From: JAYOEY01 sp038120295
GTDB taxonomy: Bacteria > Pseudomonadota > Alphaproteobacteria > MPNO01 > UBA2964
Length of the DNA: 64,000 nucleotides
Direction: 5' to 3'
Assembly (NCBI GenBank): GCA_038120295.1
Contig: JAYOLL010000002.1
Coordinates: forward strand, 1-64,000
Below, piece after piece: positions 24,781-33,374 of this stretch. Every line of letters starts with the position of its first letter. Within the stretch, counting starts at the first letter, position 1. Made by a program: the position numbers and the translations under genes. Under the pieces are notes generated by a model. That model was not told where the DNA came from and made no database searches. It saw only the letters and a list, made by a program, of their open reading frames with translations.

Positions 24781-26436
24781 CTAAGCCCTTGGACTCACCG
24801 GCCCGCCAGCGCCGCCCCGTACCCTTGGCAGGTGCATCAGATGCCAAGGGCTGGGCAGTTCGCCGACCGGGATTTCGACCAGAGTCGGGAAGTCGTTGCC
24901 GAGCCCCTTCTTCAGCGCCGCACGCAACTCGTCCGGGTTGGTCGCCCTGAAGGCCTGCGCGCCGAAGGATTCGGCGTATTTGACGAAATCCGGGTTATGC
25001 AGCTCGGTGCCGATCACGCGGTTGCCGTACTTGTGGACTTGGCTGCGTTTCACGTTGCCGTAGGCGCCGTCGTTGAACACCAGCGTCACCGTGCCGATCC
25101 GGTGCTGCACCGCGGTCGACAGCTCGCTGCCGGCGAACAGGAAACCGCCATCGCCCGAGATCGAGACGACTTCGCGGTCGGGATTAGCGACCTTGACGCC
25201 GAGCGAGGTCGGAAAGCCGTAGCCGAGCGTCCCCTGATAGCCCGGCGAGACATAGGTGCGGGGGTGATGGAATGGCATGCCGATGCGCGCCATGTAGGCC
25301 ATCTGGGTCGATTCGCCGACCACGAACCCGTCCTCCGGCAGCTCTTCGCGCAGCACTGAAATGTACTCCCATTGCGGCGACAGCCTCTCGAACTCCTTCT
25401 GGAGATCGGCCTTGGCGGCCAGCAGGTCGTCCTTGCGCGAGGCCCGCGTTCTGTTGTGCCTGCCGATGGCGTCGGCCAGCGCGGCGAGCGCCAGCTTTAC
25501 ATCTGCGGCGATGCCGATTGCGGGCTTGCCGCTGCGGGCGAGCTCTGTCTGGTCCACGTCGATTCGGACGATCTTTACCGAGTCGTCGACGCCCCAGCCG
25601 TAATACTGCTCGTACATGCGGGTGCCGACGGCCAGCACGACATCGGCCTCCGCGTAGAGGCGGTGGCCGACGCTCTCGGCGACGCCGAGATAGTGATCGG
25701 CCCGGATCGCGCCCTTGCCGTTGCGTGACATGCTGACCGGGGCCTGCAGCGTTTCCGCGACCGCCAGCAGCTCTTCGCAGGCGCCGAATGCGCCGCGGCC
25801 CGACAGGATCAGCGGGTTTTCCGCCTCACCCAGCAGCTTTGCCGCCTTCTCGATCAGCTCCGGGTCGGGAGCCAGCGGGGCCGGCGCTGCCGCCGCGTCG
25901 CGCAGGTCGACCTCCGCTTCCATCGCAAACACGTCAGGCGAGGCTTCCAGCCCGACCGGCCGGATGCGACCGGACCGCAGTTCGCGATACGCTTCCTCCA
26001 CCAGACCCGGTCCTTCCGACGGGTGGTTCATCCGTTCCGCCCATTTGGTCAGCGTACGCATGGTGCCGAGCTGATCGGTAATTTCATGATGCGTACCGAG
26101 ATGCCGGTCGATCTTGTCAGATGCGACCTGGCCCGTGATGCAGAAGACCGGCGCATTGCAGGCATAGGCGGTCGACAGCGCGGCGGACGAGTTCAGAAAA
26201 CCCGGTCCCGGTACCACGGCGTAGGCCCCGACCTTGCCGCTTGAGGCGGCATAGCCGAACGCCATGTAGCCGCCGCCCTGCTCGTGGCGGTTCTGGATGA
26301 AGCGGATACCGTTGCGTTCGTCGTAAAGCGCGTTGAAGAACCAGTCGAGCTGGACGCCTGGAATGCCGAACATCGTATCCACCCCGTACTGCCGGAGCGA
26401 TTTCACGATCGCCGCCCCACCTGTCATCCGCGCCAT
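24781..26436 (-). CDS. Thiamine-pyrophosphate enzyme (acetolactate synthase/decarboxylase-like)
   Basis: The product is 551 residues from the ATG at 26436; the frame is open upstream without a sensible start. The ThDP pyrimidine domain has FGIPGVQLDWFFNAL near residue 25 and the catalytic Glu in NRHEQGGGYMAFG near 54. The central domain is at 190-330 (ILSGRGAFGACEELL). The pyrophosphate motif is GDGGFLFAGSELSTAVQHRIGTVTLVFND near 430-458. It resembles large acetolactate-synthase-like or benzoylformate-decarboxylase-like enzymes; the substrate is unresolved. It is only distantly similar to the TPP enzyme at 13471. Separate transcription is likely, since a strong terminator for the upstream cytochrome gene lies before it. 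Confidence 0.85.
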   Translation of the reverse strand: MARMTGGAAIVKSLRQYGVDTMFGIPGVQLDWFFNALYDERNGIRFIQNRHEQGGGYMAFGYAASSGKVGAYAVVPGPGFLNSSAALSTAYACNAPVFCITGQVASDKIDRHLGTHHEITDQLGTMRTLTKWAERMNHPSEGPGLVEEAYRELRSGRIRPVGLEASPDVFAMEAEVDLRDAAAAPAPLAPDPELIEKAAKLLGEAENPLILSGRGAFGACEELLAVAETLQAPVSMSRNGKGAIRADHYLGVAESVGHRLYAEADVVLAVGTRMYEQYYGWGVDDSVKIVRIDVDQTELARSGKPAIGIAADVKLALAALADAIGRHNRTRASRKDDLLAAKADLQKEFERLSPQWEYISVLREELPEDGFVVGESTQMAYMARIGMPFHHPRTYVSPGYQGTLGYGFPTSLGVKVANPDREVVSISGDGGFLFAGSELSTAVQHRIGTVTLVFNDGAYGNVKRSQVHKYGNRVIGTELHNPDFVKYAESFGAQAFRATNPDELRAALKKGLGNDFPTLVEIPVGELPSPWHLMHLPRVRGGAGGPVSPRA

Positions 26437-26510
26437 GTGCCTGTCCCCGTCAGATATTTGTCTGACCGGGAGTGTGGGGCATTTCAGACCCAGCGAAAAG
26501 GGCATGTGAA

Positions 26511-26549
26511 AAGGGCCGCCCCGAATGTCGACAGGCCGGGGCGGCCCTT
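26511..26549 (-). terminator. Intrinsic terminator of the P460-like gene
   Basis: A perfect 13-bp GC-rich stem (AAGGGCCGCCCCG/CGGGGCGGCCCTT) is followed, on the minus strand, by TTTTCAC. It lies 22 bp after the cytochrome-gene stop. Confidence 0.88.
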
Positions 26550-26571
26550 AGTTTAGTCCTGCAGGACAGGT

Positions 26572-27551
26572 CTATTTTTTGGCCCGGTATTCCTCCGGGA
26601 TCAGCAGCATCGCGTCCTGTTCCTCCGCGACCGCCTGATGGCAGGAGATGCAGAACTGGACGTTCTTCGATCCCTTGCCCCTGGTCGTGCCGACGACCTG
26701 CCCGTTGGGCATGATTAGCGTATAACGCCAGTCGTTGCTGGCTTTCATGAAACCGGCATTCATCTTCTCCATCAGGAACAGCGGCCCGACGCTGACCTTG
26801 CCGTCAGGCGTCACCGTGAAGCTGTCCTTGGCGAGGACGCCGCCTCTTGTCATGGTGCCGACCTTCTCGAACTTGCCGTATGGCCCGGCGGCTTTCTTGC
26901 TCGCGTAGTTGTGGACGAACCGGCTGCCATGGGTGGCCGACGCATAGGGCTGGGTCGAGAACTTCGCCCACTGGGCATACCATTTCGCCCAGAGATTGCC
27001 CGACTTGGCATAGGCCGTCTTCATTTCGCCCTTGAGGCAGTCATAGACCGCGTTTGCTTCCGCCGTGGTCAGCGTGACCTCCGCTGCCGAGCCGCACGGT
27101 CCGCATGGACTAGCTGCTCCGCATGGCCCGCAGCCTTTTTTAGCTGCACACGGGTTGCAGGCCCGCTTCGCGGCGCAGGGATTACACGCTTTCGCAGCGC
27201 AAGGGTTGCNNNNNNNNNNNNNNNNNNNNNNNNNNNNNNNNNNNNNNNNNNNNNNNNNNNNNNNNNNNNNNNNNNNNNNNNNNNNNNNNNNNNNNNNNNN
27301 NNNNNNNNNTTGCAGGCGCGTTTGGCTGCGCACGGGTTACATCCGCGCTTCGCCGCGCAAGGATTACACGCTTTCCTGACAGCACACGGATTACAGCCGC
27401 GTTTAGCGGCGCATGGATTGCAGCCCTTCTGCGCAACCTGCTGGGCCGCGCGCGCTTGCGGCACTTCGCTGATGGTCGCCAGTGTGAAGCCTGCGGCGAC
27501 CGCGATCGGGATGACGGTCGTGCTGAGCATCCTCGTTTTCATCGGTTTCAT
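26572..27551 (-). CDS. Secreted P460-type c-cytochrome with Cys-Asn-Pro-Cys repeats, split by an assembly gap
   Basis: The gene starts at ATG 27551 (GGAGGATCAAACG upstream) with a signal peptide ending near Ala-Arg-Ala. The mature part begins with repeats of CNPCAAK, KxG or RxG-spaced, interrupted by 100 N at 27210-27309. It resumes with further CNPCAAK and CGPC repeats and then a cytochrome P460-like domain with one haem motif, CISCH, near the C-terminus. The two halves are in different frames only because the N run is a placeholder of arbitrary length. P460 cytochromes are periplasmic and oxidise hydroxylamine or bind NO. The repeats give many paired cysteines, suggesting metal binding or disulfide cross-linking. 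True repeat number is unknown. Confidence 0.78.
27090..27425 (-). repeat. Cys-Asn-Pro-Cys-Ala-Ala-Lys coding repeat
   Basis: At least eight near-copies of a short unit encoding CNPCAAK, with variants CNPCAVRK and CGPCGAA, flank the N gap. Units are 21-30 bp and vary at third codon positions, so they are coding repeats, not CRISPR. The assembler probably failed here because of the repetition. Confidence 0.8.
27210..27309. other. Assembly gap (100 N)
   Basis: Exactly 100 undetermined bases, the conventional size for a gap of unknown length, lie inside the coding repeat. It shows the sequence is a scaffolded draft, so other joins may also be imperfect. Confidence 0.99.
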
Positions 27552-27720
27552 CGTTTGATCCTCCGGTGTCAGGTTGGGTGCGTTATGGTTTTCAGCCCTG
27601 TCGCGCAGGGCTCTTTCCCGCTTCAGTTTCCGAGACGCTATCAATCGCGGCTTGAACGCCCCAATGACATCGGCTCAATTCTTCGTGAGCGTCGGCCGCA
27701 TGGGCCGTCACCAGGGGCCG

Positions 27721-28410
27721 TCAGCGGACGACCCGGTATCCGCCGGCTTCGGATTTCAGGATTTTCGGATCAGACGGGTCTAGCTCGATCTTCTGGCGGA
27801 GCCGGTAAATGTGCGTCTGGAGCGTGTGGGTCGCCAGCGGTGCGGCGTGGTCCCATATTTCGGTATAGAGTTCGTCGCATCCGACGACGGCATCGCCCGC
27901 CTTGTACAGATGCTTGAGAATCGCGCATTCCTTCTCGCTAAGAACGATTTCATTCCGCGAATCGCGTTCAAACAGCAGTCTGGCCCCGGGCTTGAAGATA
28001 TAAGGCCCCAGTGAGAAAGCGGCGTTCTCGCTCATCTCATGTTGCCGAAGCTGCGCCCGGATCCGCGCCAGGAGAACGCCGATCCGGAACGGTTTGACGA
28101 TATAGTCATTGGCGCCCGCATCGAGCCCCAGTATGACGTCAGCGTCGCTGTCCAGCGCTGTCAGCATTATGATGGGTGCGTGCACGCCGCGTCGGCGCAT
28201 CAGGCGGCACGTTTCGCGCCCGTCCATATCCGGCAGGCCGACATCCAGCAGGACGCTATCGACGTGATGGCGGTCGATCAGCGATAGCGCGTCCGTCCCC
28301 AGGTCGGCGACGATAGCGCTGAAATCTTCGTACAGCGATAGCTGGTCGGCAAGGTTGCGTTGCAACTCTTTGTCGTCTTCGACGATCAGGACGATAGCCT
28401 TGGCTGACAT
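27721..28410 (-). CDS. OmpR/PhoB-family response regulator (orphan)
   Basis: The 229-residue product has a receiver domain (residues 1-120) with acidic pocket VEDDKE, phospho-acceptor Asp in VLLDVGLPDMDG near residue 56, Thr in MLTALD near 84 and Lys in YIVKPF near 106. A winged-helix DNA-binding domain spans about 130-229 (LSEKECAILKHLYKAGDAVVGCDELYTEIW, THIYRLRQKIE, GGYRVV). No histidine kinase is nearby, so it is an orphan or is paired elsewhere. It follows the P460-like gene on the same strand by a 169-bp gap and may regulate it. It is divergent from the MBL-fold gene. Confidence 0.92.
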   Translation of the reverse strand: MSAKAIVLIVEDDKELQRNLADQLSLYEDFSAIVADLGTDALSLIDRHHVDSVLLDVGLPDMDGRETCRLMRRRGVHAPIIMLTALDSDADVILGLDAGANDYIVKPFRIGVLLARIRAQLRQHEMSENAAFSLGPYIFKPGARLLFERDSRNEIVLSEKECAILKHLYKAGDAVVGCDELYTEIWDHAAPLATHTLQTHIYRLRQKIELDPSDPKILKSEAGGYRVVR

Positions 28411-28670
28411 TGACGGCTCTGTTTCTGTGCGCGGCGCTGTTCGGATATCGGATGTTCCCGTTTCGGATGACGTTCGGTAATCGGCTTTTTCCGTTTCCGA
28501 TCCTACCGATTACTGATGGCCGTCCATAATCAAACCACGTCACATATTCTTGAAACCTCTAAAGACCGGTTCGATACGGCAGGGAATCTTCGCGGCCCGG
28601 ATTCTTTTCGTTTTGAATCCCCGCGTTTCTTTGGAATCCTTCCCTTCAGGATTGCGACAGGAGGAGGCCG

Positions 28671-29522
28671 ATGTTTTCGATGCGGAGAATTCTGCCACGC
28701 GGACTGTTTGCCGCCGCAGCGGCGCTGGCGATGGTCGCCGCCTCTCCCGCCGTGATGGCTGCCTGTCTTCTGGGCATGGTGGAGCGCGCGCCGCACAACA
28801 TGGTGGCGACGGCAATTATCGAGCCCCAGCGACTCGATTTTGCTGCGGCGACGCCGGCGGCCAAGGGTGCGGTCAACGTCACCTTTATCGGCCATTCGAG
28901 CTTTCTGATCGAAACCCCGCAAGGGGCGAGCGCGGTGACCGACTATAACGGCGTCCACACGCCGCCCTTCGCGCCCGATATTGTCACCATGAATTTTTCG
29001 CACGAGACGCACTACACAGACGAGATACAGGACGGCGTCAAACAAGTGCTGCGCGGCTGGAAGCCCGGCGGCGGCATGGCGCGCCACGACGTTCGTTACA
29101 GGGACCTGCGCGTGTTCAACCTGCCGACCAATATCGGCGAGTACGGCGACATGGGCACCAATCACAACTCGATTTTCGTGTTCGAAATTTCCAACCTCTG
29201 CATCGCGCATATCGGCCACCTGCATCACGAGCTGACGCGCGACCAGCTTCTGGCGCTGGGGCGGATCGACGTGCTGTTCGTGCCCATCGACGGGTCGTCG
29301 ACCATGACGCACGAACAGGCGATCGCAGTCATAAAGCAGATTTCGCCGCGCCTGATCATTCCGATGCATTTCGGGTTTTTCGGCGCCGCCGATGCGTTCT
29401 TTGAGCGGGCAAAGGAACACTGGGCGATAAAATCTCACCCGGGCAGCAAGCTGGAAGTCCGCCGGGACACGCTGCCGAGGCGGACGGAAGTGCTGTTTCT
29501 CCAGGGCGGAGGGACTTTTTAG
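28671..29522 (+). CDS. Exported MBL-fold metallo-hydrolase-like protein
   Basis: The 283-residue product has a signal peptide (MRRILPRGLFAAAAALAMVAA...VMAA, residues 4-30) and a metallo-beta-lactamase fold of the UlaG-like type: VTFIGHSSFLIET near residue 66, the metal motif region SHETHYTDEI near 111, HIGHLHHEL near 183 and IIPMHFGFF near 229. The canonical HxHxDH motif is altered to HxxHxxD, so the metal site may be unusual. An AGGAGGAGGCCG ribosome binding site precedes the ATG at 28671. It is divergent from the response regulator, with a 260-bp intergenic region containing an 8-bp inverted repeat. The substrate is unknown. Confidence 0.82.
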   Translation: MFSMRRILPRGLFAAAAALAMVAASPAVMAACLLGMVERAPHNMVATAIIEPQRLDFAAATPAAKGAVNVTFIGHSSFLIETPQGASAVTDYNGVHTPPFAPDIVTMNFSHETHYTDEIQDGVKQVLRGWKPGGGMARHDVRYRDLRVFNLPTNIGEYGDMGTNHNSIFVFEISNLCIAHIGHLHHELTRDQLLALGRIDVLFVPIDGSSTMTHEQAIAVIKQISPRLIIPMHFGFFGAADAFFERAKEHWAIKSHPGSKLEVRRDTLPRRTEVLFLQGGGTF

Positions 29523-29525
29523 GGA

Positions 29526-31064
29526 CTAGCCCGGTTTGATCTCCGATTCGCGAAGAAATTCCTCGCGCAGCAGCGGTTTCTGCACTTTTCCCGCCGGCGT
29601 CTTCGGGATGGCGTCGAGAAATCGGATTACCTTCGGCCGTTTGAAGCGTGCGAGCTGCTCGGTGCAGTGCGCGATTACCGCGTTCTCGTCGAGCTCGCCA
29701 TCGGCGACGACGTAGGCGCACAGCGCCTCGCCCCATTTTTCATCCGGAATGCCGAAGACGGTGCAATCGCGGATCAAAGGGTGTTTTTCCAGCGCGATCT
29801 CGACCTCGCGCGGATAGATGTTGATGCCGCCGGATACGATCATGTCCTTTGAGCGCCCGACAAGCGTCAGGAATCCGTCTTCGTCACGGATCGCCAGGTC
29901 GCCGGTCCAGCCCCACCCGTCGCCATCGCGGAAATAGAGCGCGGTCTCTTCCGGGTTCTCGAAATAGCCATCCATCAGGAACGGGCCCCGGACCACGATC
30001 TCGCCGGTTTCTCCGTCCGGGACTTCGTTGCCGTCGGCGTCGCGAAGGGACAGCTCGACCCCTGTCGCCGGGCGACCGATCGTGTCCGCCTTTTCGCGCG
30101 GGTCATCCGGGCGAAGCGTGCAGACCGGACCGGTTTCCGACTGGCCGTAATGGTTCACGAAGCGTGCCCAGGGCATCTTTTCCGCAATCTCATGGACCAG
30201 GTTGGGCGGGCTGATCGCGCCGCCGCACCCTACGACGCGTAGAGACGCAAGCCTGTCTGCGTCGAAATGCTCGTCCGACAGAACCTGGGAGAGCTGTACC
30301 GGAACCATTAGCGTATTGGAGATTCCATGGCGCGCCACAGATTCTGTGAACGACGCCGGATCCCAGCCGGTCTGTATGACGGCGGTCGCGCCCATCAGCA
30401 TCGCGGTCGGCATCCATACCACCGATCCCATCGCGTGATAGAACGGCGTTAACAGCCCGACGACATCGCCCGGCGACACTTCGTGCTCCAGCGCAGTGGT
30501 CCAGCAGCTCACATAGCGCGAGGCGTGGCTCACCACCGCTCCTTTCGGCATGCCGGTGGTGCCTCCGGTAAAAGTCATCGCGTAGGCGTCGGTATCCGAG
30601 AGCGTAACTGAGGGCGGCGACGCGTCGGCTCGATCGAGAAAATCCCGGAACGCAACCCAGCCATCCCTTTCCGGATTTCCGATCACGACGACATGGTCGA
30701 GCGATGACAGGTCATCGATCACGCTCGCCAGCTTTTCCTGGAATATCTCTTCAATGACGATGAGCCGACACTGTGTCCGGCCCAGTATTTCGACCAGCTC
30801 GCCCGGCGCATAGGCTGGGGCCGTATTGACGAGGATCGTTCCGGCCCGGGCGTTGCCGAAATGGACCATGACATATTCCGGCAGGTTGCGGCACATGATG
30901 GCGATGGTATCGCCCTTGCTCAGCCCGAGACCCAGTACCGCATTGGCGAACCGGTTAGTCGAAACATCGAGCTCCCGGTAGCCGATCCGGCGATCGTCGC
31001 AGATCAGCGCGACGCGATCCGGATGGCGCGCTGCGCTCAACCTCAGAATTTCCCCTGTCAGCAT
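29526..31064 (-). CDS. Acyl-CoA synthetase (AMP-forming), aromatic/fatty acid-CoA ligase type
   Basis: The 512-residue ANL-family ligase starts at ATG 31064; the frame is open far upstream only as an overprint of the Ior gene. Core motifs are all present: the P-loop TFTGGTTGMPKGAVVSH near residues 168-184, HYGQSETGP near 300, GWGWTGDLAIRDEDGF near 388, VGRSKDMIVSGGINIYPREVE near 408-428 and the catalytic lysine in PKTPAGKVQKPLL near 497. It should activate a carboxylic acid to its CoA thioester through an acyl-adenylate. It is divergent from the Ior pair and shares the 31144 operator region with it, so an aromatic acid is a reasonable substrate guess. Confidence 0.88.
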   Translation of the reverse strand: MLTGEILRLSAARHPDRVALICDDRRIGYRELDVSTNRFANAVLGLGLSKGDTIAIMCRNLPEYVMVHFGNARAGTILVNTAPAYAPGELVEILGRTQCRLIVIEEIFQEKLASVIDDLSSLDHVVVIGNPERDGWVAFRDFLDRADASPPSVTLSDTDAYAMTFTGGTTGMPKGAVVSHASRYVSCWTTALEHEVSPGDVVGLLTPFYHAMGSVVWMPTAMLMGATAVIQTGWDPASFTESVARHGISNTLMVPVQLSQVLSDEHFDADRLASLRVVGCGGAISPPNLVHEIAEKMPWARFVNHYGQSETGPVCTLRPDDPREKADTIGRPATGVELSLRDADGNEVPDGETGEIVVRGPFLMDGYFENPEETALYFRDGDGWGWTGDLAIRDEDGFLTLVGRSKDMIVSGGINIYPREVEIALEKHPLIRDCTVFGIPDEKWGEALCAYVVADGELDENAVIAHCTEQLARFKRPKVIRFLDAIPKTPAGKVQKPLLREEFLRESEIKPG

Positions 31065-31143
31065 GACCGATCCGTGACGCCCACCGCTGTTTCCCTGTCT
31101 GTCCGGTTTTTCATCCGGTTCGAAAAATACTACCCAAGCCGAT

Positions 31144-31163
31144 ATTGTTGCGCACCCAACAAT
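31144..31163. promoter_or_regulatory. 20-bp palindromic operator between ligase and Ior genes
   Basis: ATTGTT-N8-AACAAT lies 79 bp upstream of the ligase start and 75 bp upstream of the Ior alpha start. Its reverse complement is identical to the hcr-promoter site (19041-19060) except for three central bases. The common placement in two divergent promoter regions supports a shared regulator. Confidence 0.65.
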
Positions 31164-31238
31164 TTGTCGGTTGCATGGTCCCTGCGGATTCTTGACGCTA
31201 TAAACGTGAAACAGGCGCGCGGAGACGGAACGCATTAG

Positions 31239-33374
31239 ATGGCTACCGAACGGTCCTTCAGAAAAGAGGTGGAGTTGCTGCGTCTCGGCAAGGGCGAGAC
31301 GTTCCACGGCGAGGGTATCCTCGCCGTCACCAAGGCGCTGCTTCAGTCCGGCGTGTCCTATGTCGGCGGCTATCAGGGCGCGCCGATTTCCCATCTGATG
31401 GATGTGCTGTCCGATGCAGAACCCGTACTTGATGAGCTCGGCATCCATTTCGAGGTGTGCGGCAACGAGGCGGCCGCGGCGGCGATGCTGGCGGCGTCGG
31501 TCAACTATCCCCTGCGTGGCGCGGTGACGTGGAAATCGGTAGTCGGCACCAACGTCGCCTCCGACGGTCTGTCCAATCTTGCGTCCGCCGGAGTAAAGGG
31601 CGGAGTGCTGATCGTCGTCGGCGAGGATTACGGCGAAGGCGCCAGTATCATTCAAGAACGCAGCCACGCCTTTGCAATGAAATCGTCGATGTGCCTGCTC
31701 GACCCGCGTCCCAACCTGCCCAACATCGTTCGCATGGTTGAAGAAGGATTCCGGCTGTCCGAAGCATCGAACATGCCGTCGATGCTCGAGCTTCGCATCC
31801 GCGCCTGTCATGTCTTTGGGCGGTTCGAGACGAGCGACAATGTCGAGGCGGCGTTTTCGCGCAACAACCCTGTCCCGGAGGCTGAATTCGATTTCTCCCG
31901 CGTCTGCCTGCCGCCTGCGACGTACAGCCAGGAAAAGCACAAGGTCGAACATCGCCTGCCGGCGGCGATCCGCTATATCGCGGAGAATGGGCTGAACGAA
32001 CATTTCGATGGGGATGTCGGGGAGATCGGCATCATCGTGCAGGGCGGCATATACAACACGCTGATGCGGTCGCTGAACCAGCTGGGACTCGCCGATGTGT
32101 TTGGCGAAAGCCGGATTCCGGTCTTCGCATTGAACGTGACCTATCCGCTGGTGCCGGAAGAGATCGCAGGGTTCTGCACCGGAAAATCCGCGGTTCTGAT
32201 CGTCGAGGAAGGTCAGCCTGCCTATATCGAAGACGCCACGCACGCGATCCTGCGCAAGGCCGATATCGGCACCAGAATTATCGGTAAGGATGTCCTGCCG
32301 CTGGCCGGGGAATACACGTCGGAGACGGTGCTGCGTGGGGTGAAGGCGTTTGTCGCCGACCATGCGCCTTCCTCGCTCGACGTGGCGAACGCGCTCGACC
32401 GGGTGGATGGTCTGCTGGCCGACAAGGACAGGGCTCGGGCGGCCCTGTTCGACGATCTCCCGTTGCGAACGCCAGGCTTCTGCACTGGTTGCCCCGAACG
32501 CCCCTTGTTCAGCGCGATCAAAATTCTGGAGCGTGAGCTCGGCCCTGCCCATGTCAGCGCCGATATCGGTTGCCATACCTTCGCCTCTCTGCCGCCCTTC
32601 AATGTCGGCAATACCGTGATGGGATACGGGCTGGGCCTCGCCAGCTCCGCCGGCCTGTCGGAAAATTTCGGAAAGCGCGTCGTCAGCATCATGGGCGATG
32701 GCGGGTTCTGGCATAACGGCATGGTCTCCGGCGTCGCTGCGGCGCAGGCCAATAACAGCGACCAGGTCCTGCTTGTCGTGAACAATGGCTATACGTCTGC
32801 CACCGGCTGGCAGCTTCTGCCGTCCAGCCAGCAGGACCGGAAGGGTCAGCAGCGCGACATGTCGATCGAAAAGGCCATGAAAGGACTTGGCATCCGCTGG
32901 ATCCGGACGGTCAGGACCTATTCCATCGCGAAAATGATCGACACGCTGCGCGACGCCATGACAACGGCGGAGAACGGTCTCAAGGTTATCATCGCCGATG
33001 GCGAATGCATGCTGGCGCGCCAGCGCCGTATCCGGCCTGAGGTGGCGAAGAGGCTCGCTGAGGGCAAGCGCGACGTTCGCATCCGCTTTGGTGTCGACGA
33101 GGATGTGTGCACCGGCGATCATTCCTGTATTCGCCTGTCCGGTTGCCCGTCGCTTACGATCAAGGACAGCGTCGATCCGTTGCGCACCGATCCGGTGGCG
33201 CACGTCAACAATGACTGTGTCGGATGCGGCGTGTGCGGCGAAGTCAGCCATACTGCCGTTCTGTGCCCGTCCTTTTTCGAAGCGCGGATTGTTCGAAATC
33301 CCGGTATCTGGGACAGGTTGCTGGCCGGCATCCGCGCACGGGTTATTTCCCTGCTCTCTCCGGCTCATGGCTGA
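31239..33374 (+). CDS. iorA: Indolepyruvate ferredoxin oxidoreductase-like alpha subunit (TPP and [4Fe-4S])
   Basis: The 711-residue product combines a pyrimidine-binding domain (GYQGAPISHLMDVLSDAEP near residue 43), a transketolase C-like middle region, a TPP-binding domain (IMGDGGFWHNGMVSGVAAAQANNSDQVLLVVNNG near 484-517) and a C-terminal ferredoxin-like segment. The Cys in CTGDHSCIRLSGCPS and CVGCGVCGEVSHTAVLCPS near 625-685 can ligate two [4Fe-4S] clusters. Ior enzymes oxidatively decarboxylate arylpyruvates to aryl-acetyl-CoA and reduce ferredoxin. Related enzymes feed ferredoxin-dependent aromatic-CoA reductases. It overlaps the beta subunit by 8 bp. Confidence 0.88.
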   Translation: MATERSFRKEVELLRLGKGETFHGEGILAVTKALLQSGVSYVGGYQGAPISHLMDVLSDAEPVLDELGIHFEVCGNEAAAAAMLAASVNYPLRGAVTWKSVVGTNVASDGLSNLASAGVKGGVLIVVGEDYGEGASIIQERSHAFAMKSSMCLLDPRPNLPNIVRMVEEGFRLSEASNMPSMLELRIRACHVFGRFETSDNVEAAFSRNNPVPEAEFDFSRVCLPPATYSQEKHKVEHRLPAAIRYIAENGLNEHFDGDVGEIGIIVQGGIYNTLMRSLNQLGLADVFGESRIPVFALNVTYPLVPEEIAGFCTGKSAVLIVEEGQPAYIEDATHAILRKADIGTRIIGKDVLPLAGEYTSETVLRGVKAFVADHAPSSLDVANALDRVDGLLADKDRARAALFDDLPLRTPGFCTGCPERPLFSAIKILERELGPAHVSADIGCHTFASLPPFNVGNTVMGYGLGLASSAGLSENFGKRVVSIMGDGGFWHNGMVSGVAAAQANNSDQVLLVVNNGYTSATGWQLLPSSQQDRKGQQRDMSIEKAMKGLGIRWIRTVRTYSIAKMIDTLRDAMTTAENGLKVIIADGECMLARQRRIRPEVAKRLAEGKRDVRIRFGVDEDVCTGDHSCIRLSGCPSLTIKDSVDPLRTDPVAHVNNDCVGCGVCGEVSHTAVLCPSFFEARIVRNPGIWDRLLAGIRARVISLLSPAHG

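Noticed and set aside
27090..27425. CRISPR-like array
   Set aside because: The repeated units translate in one frame as CNPCAAK, lack uniform spacers, and no cas genes are present.
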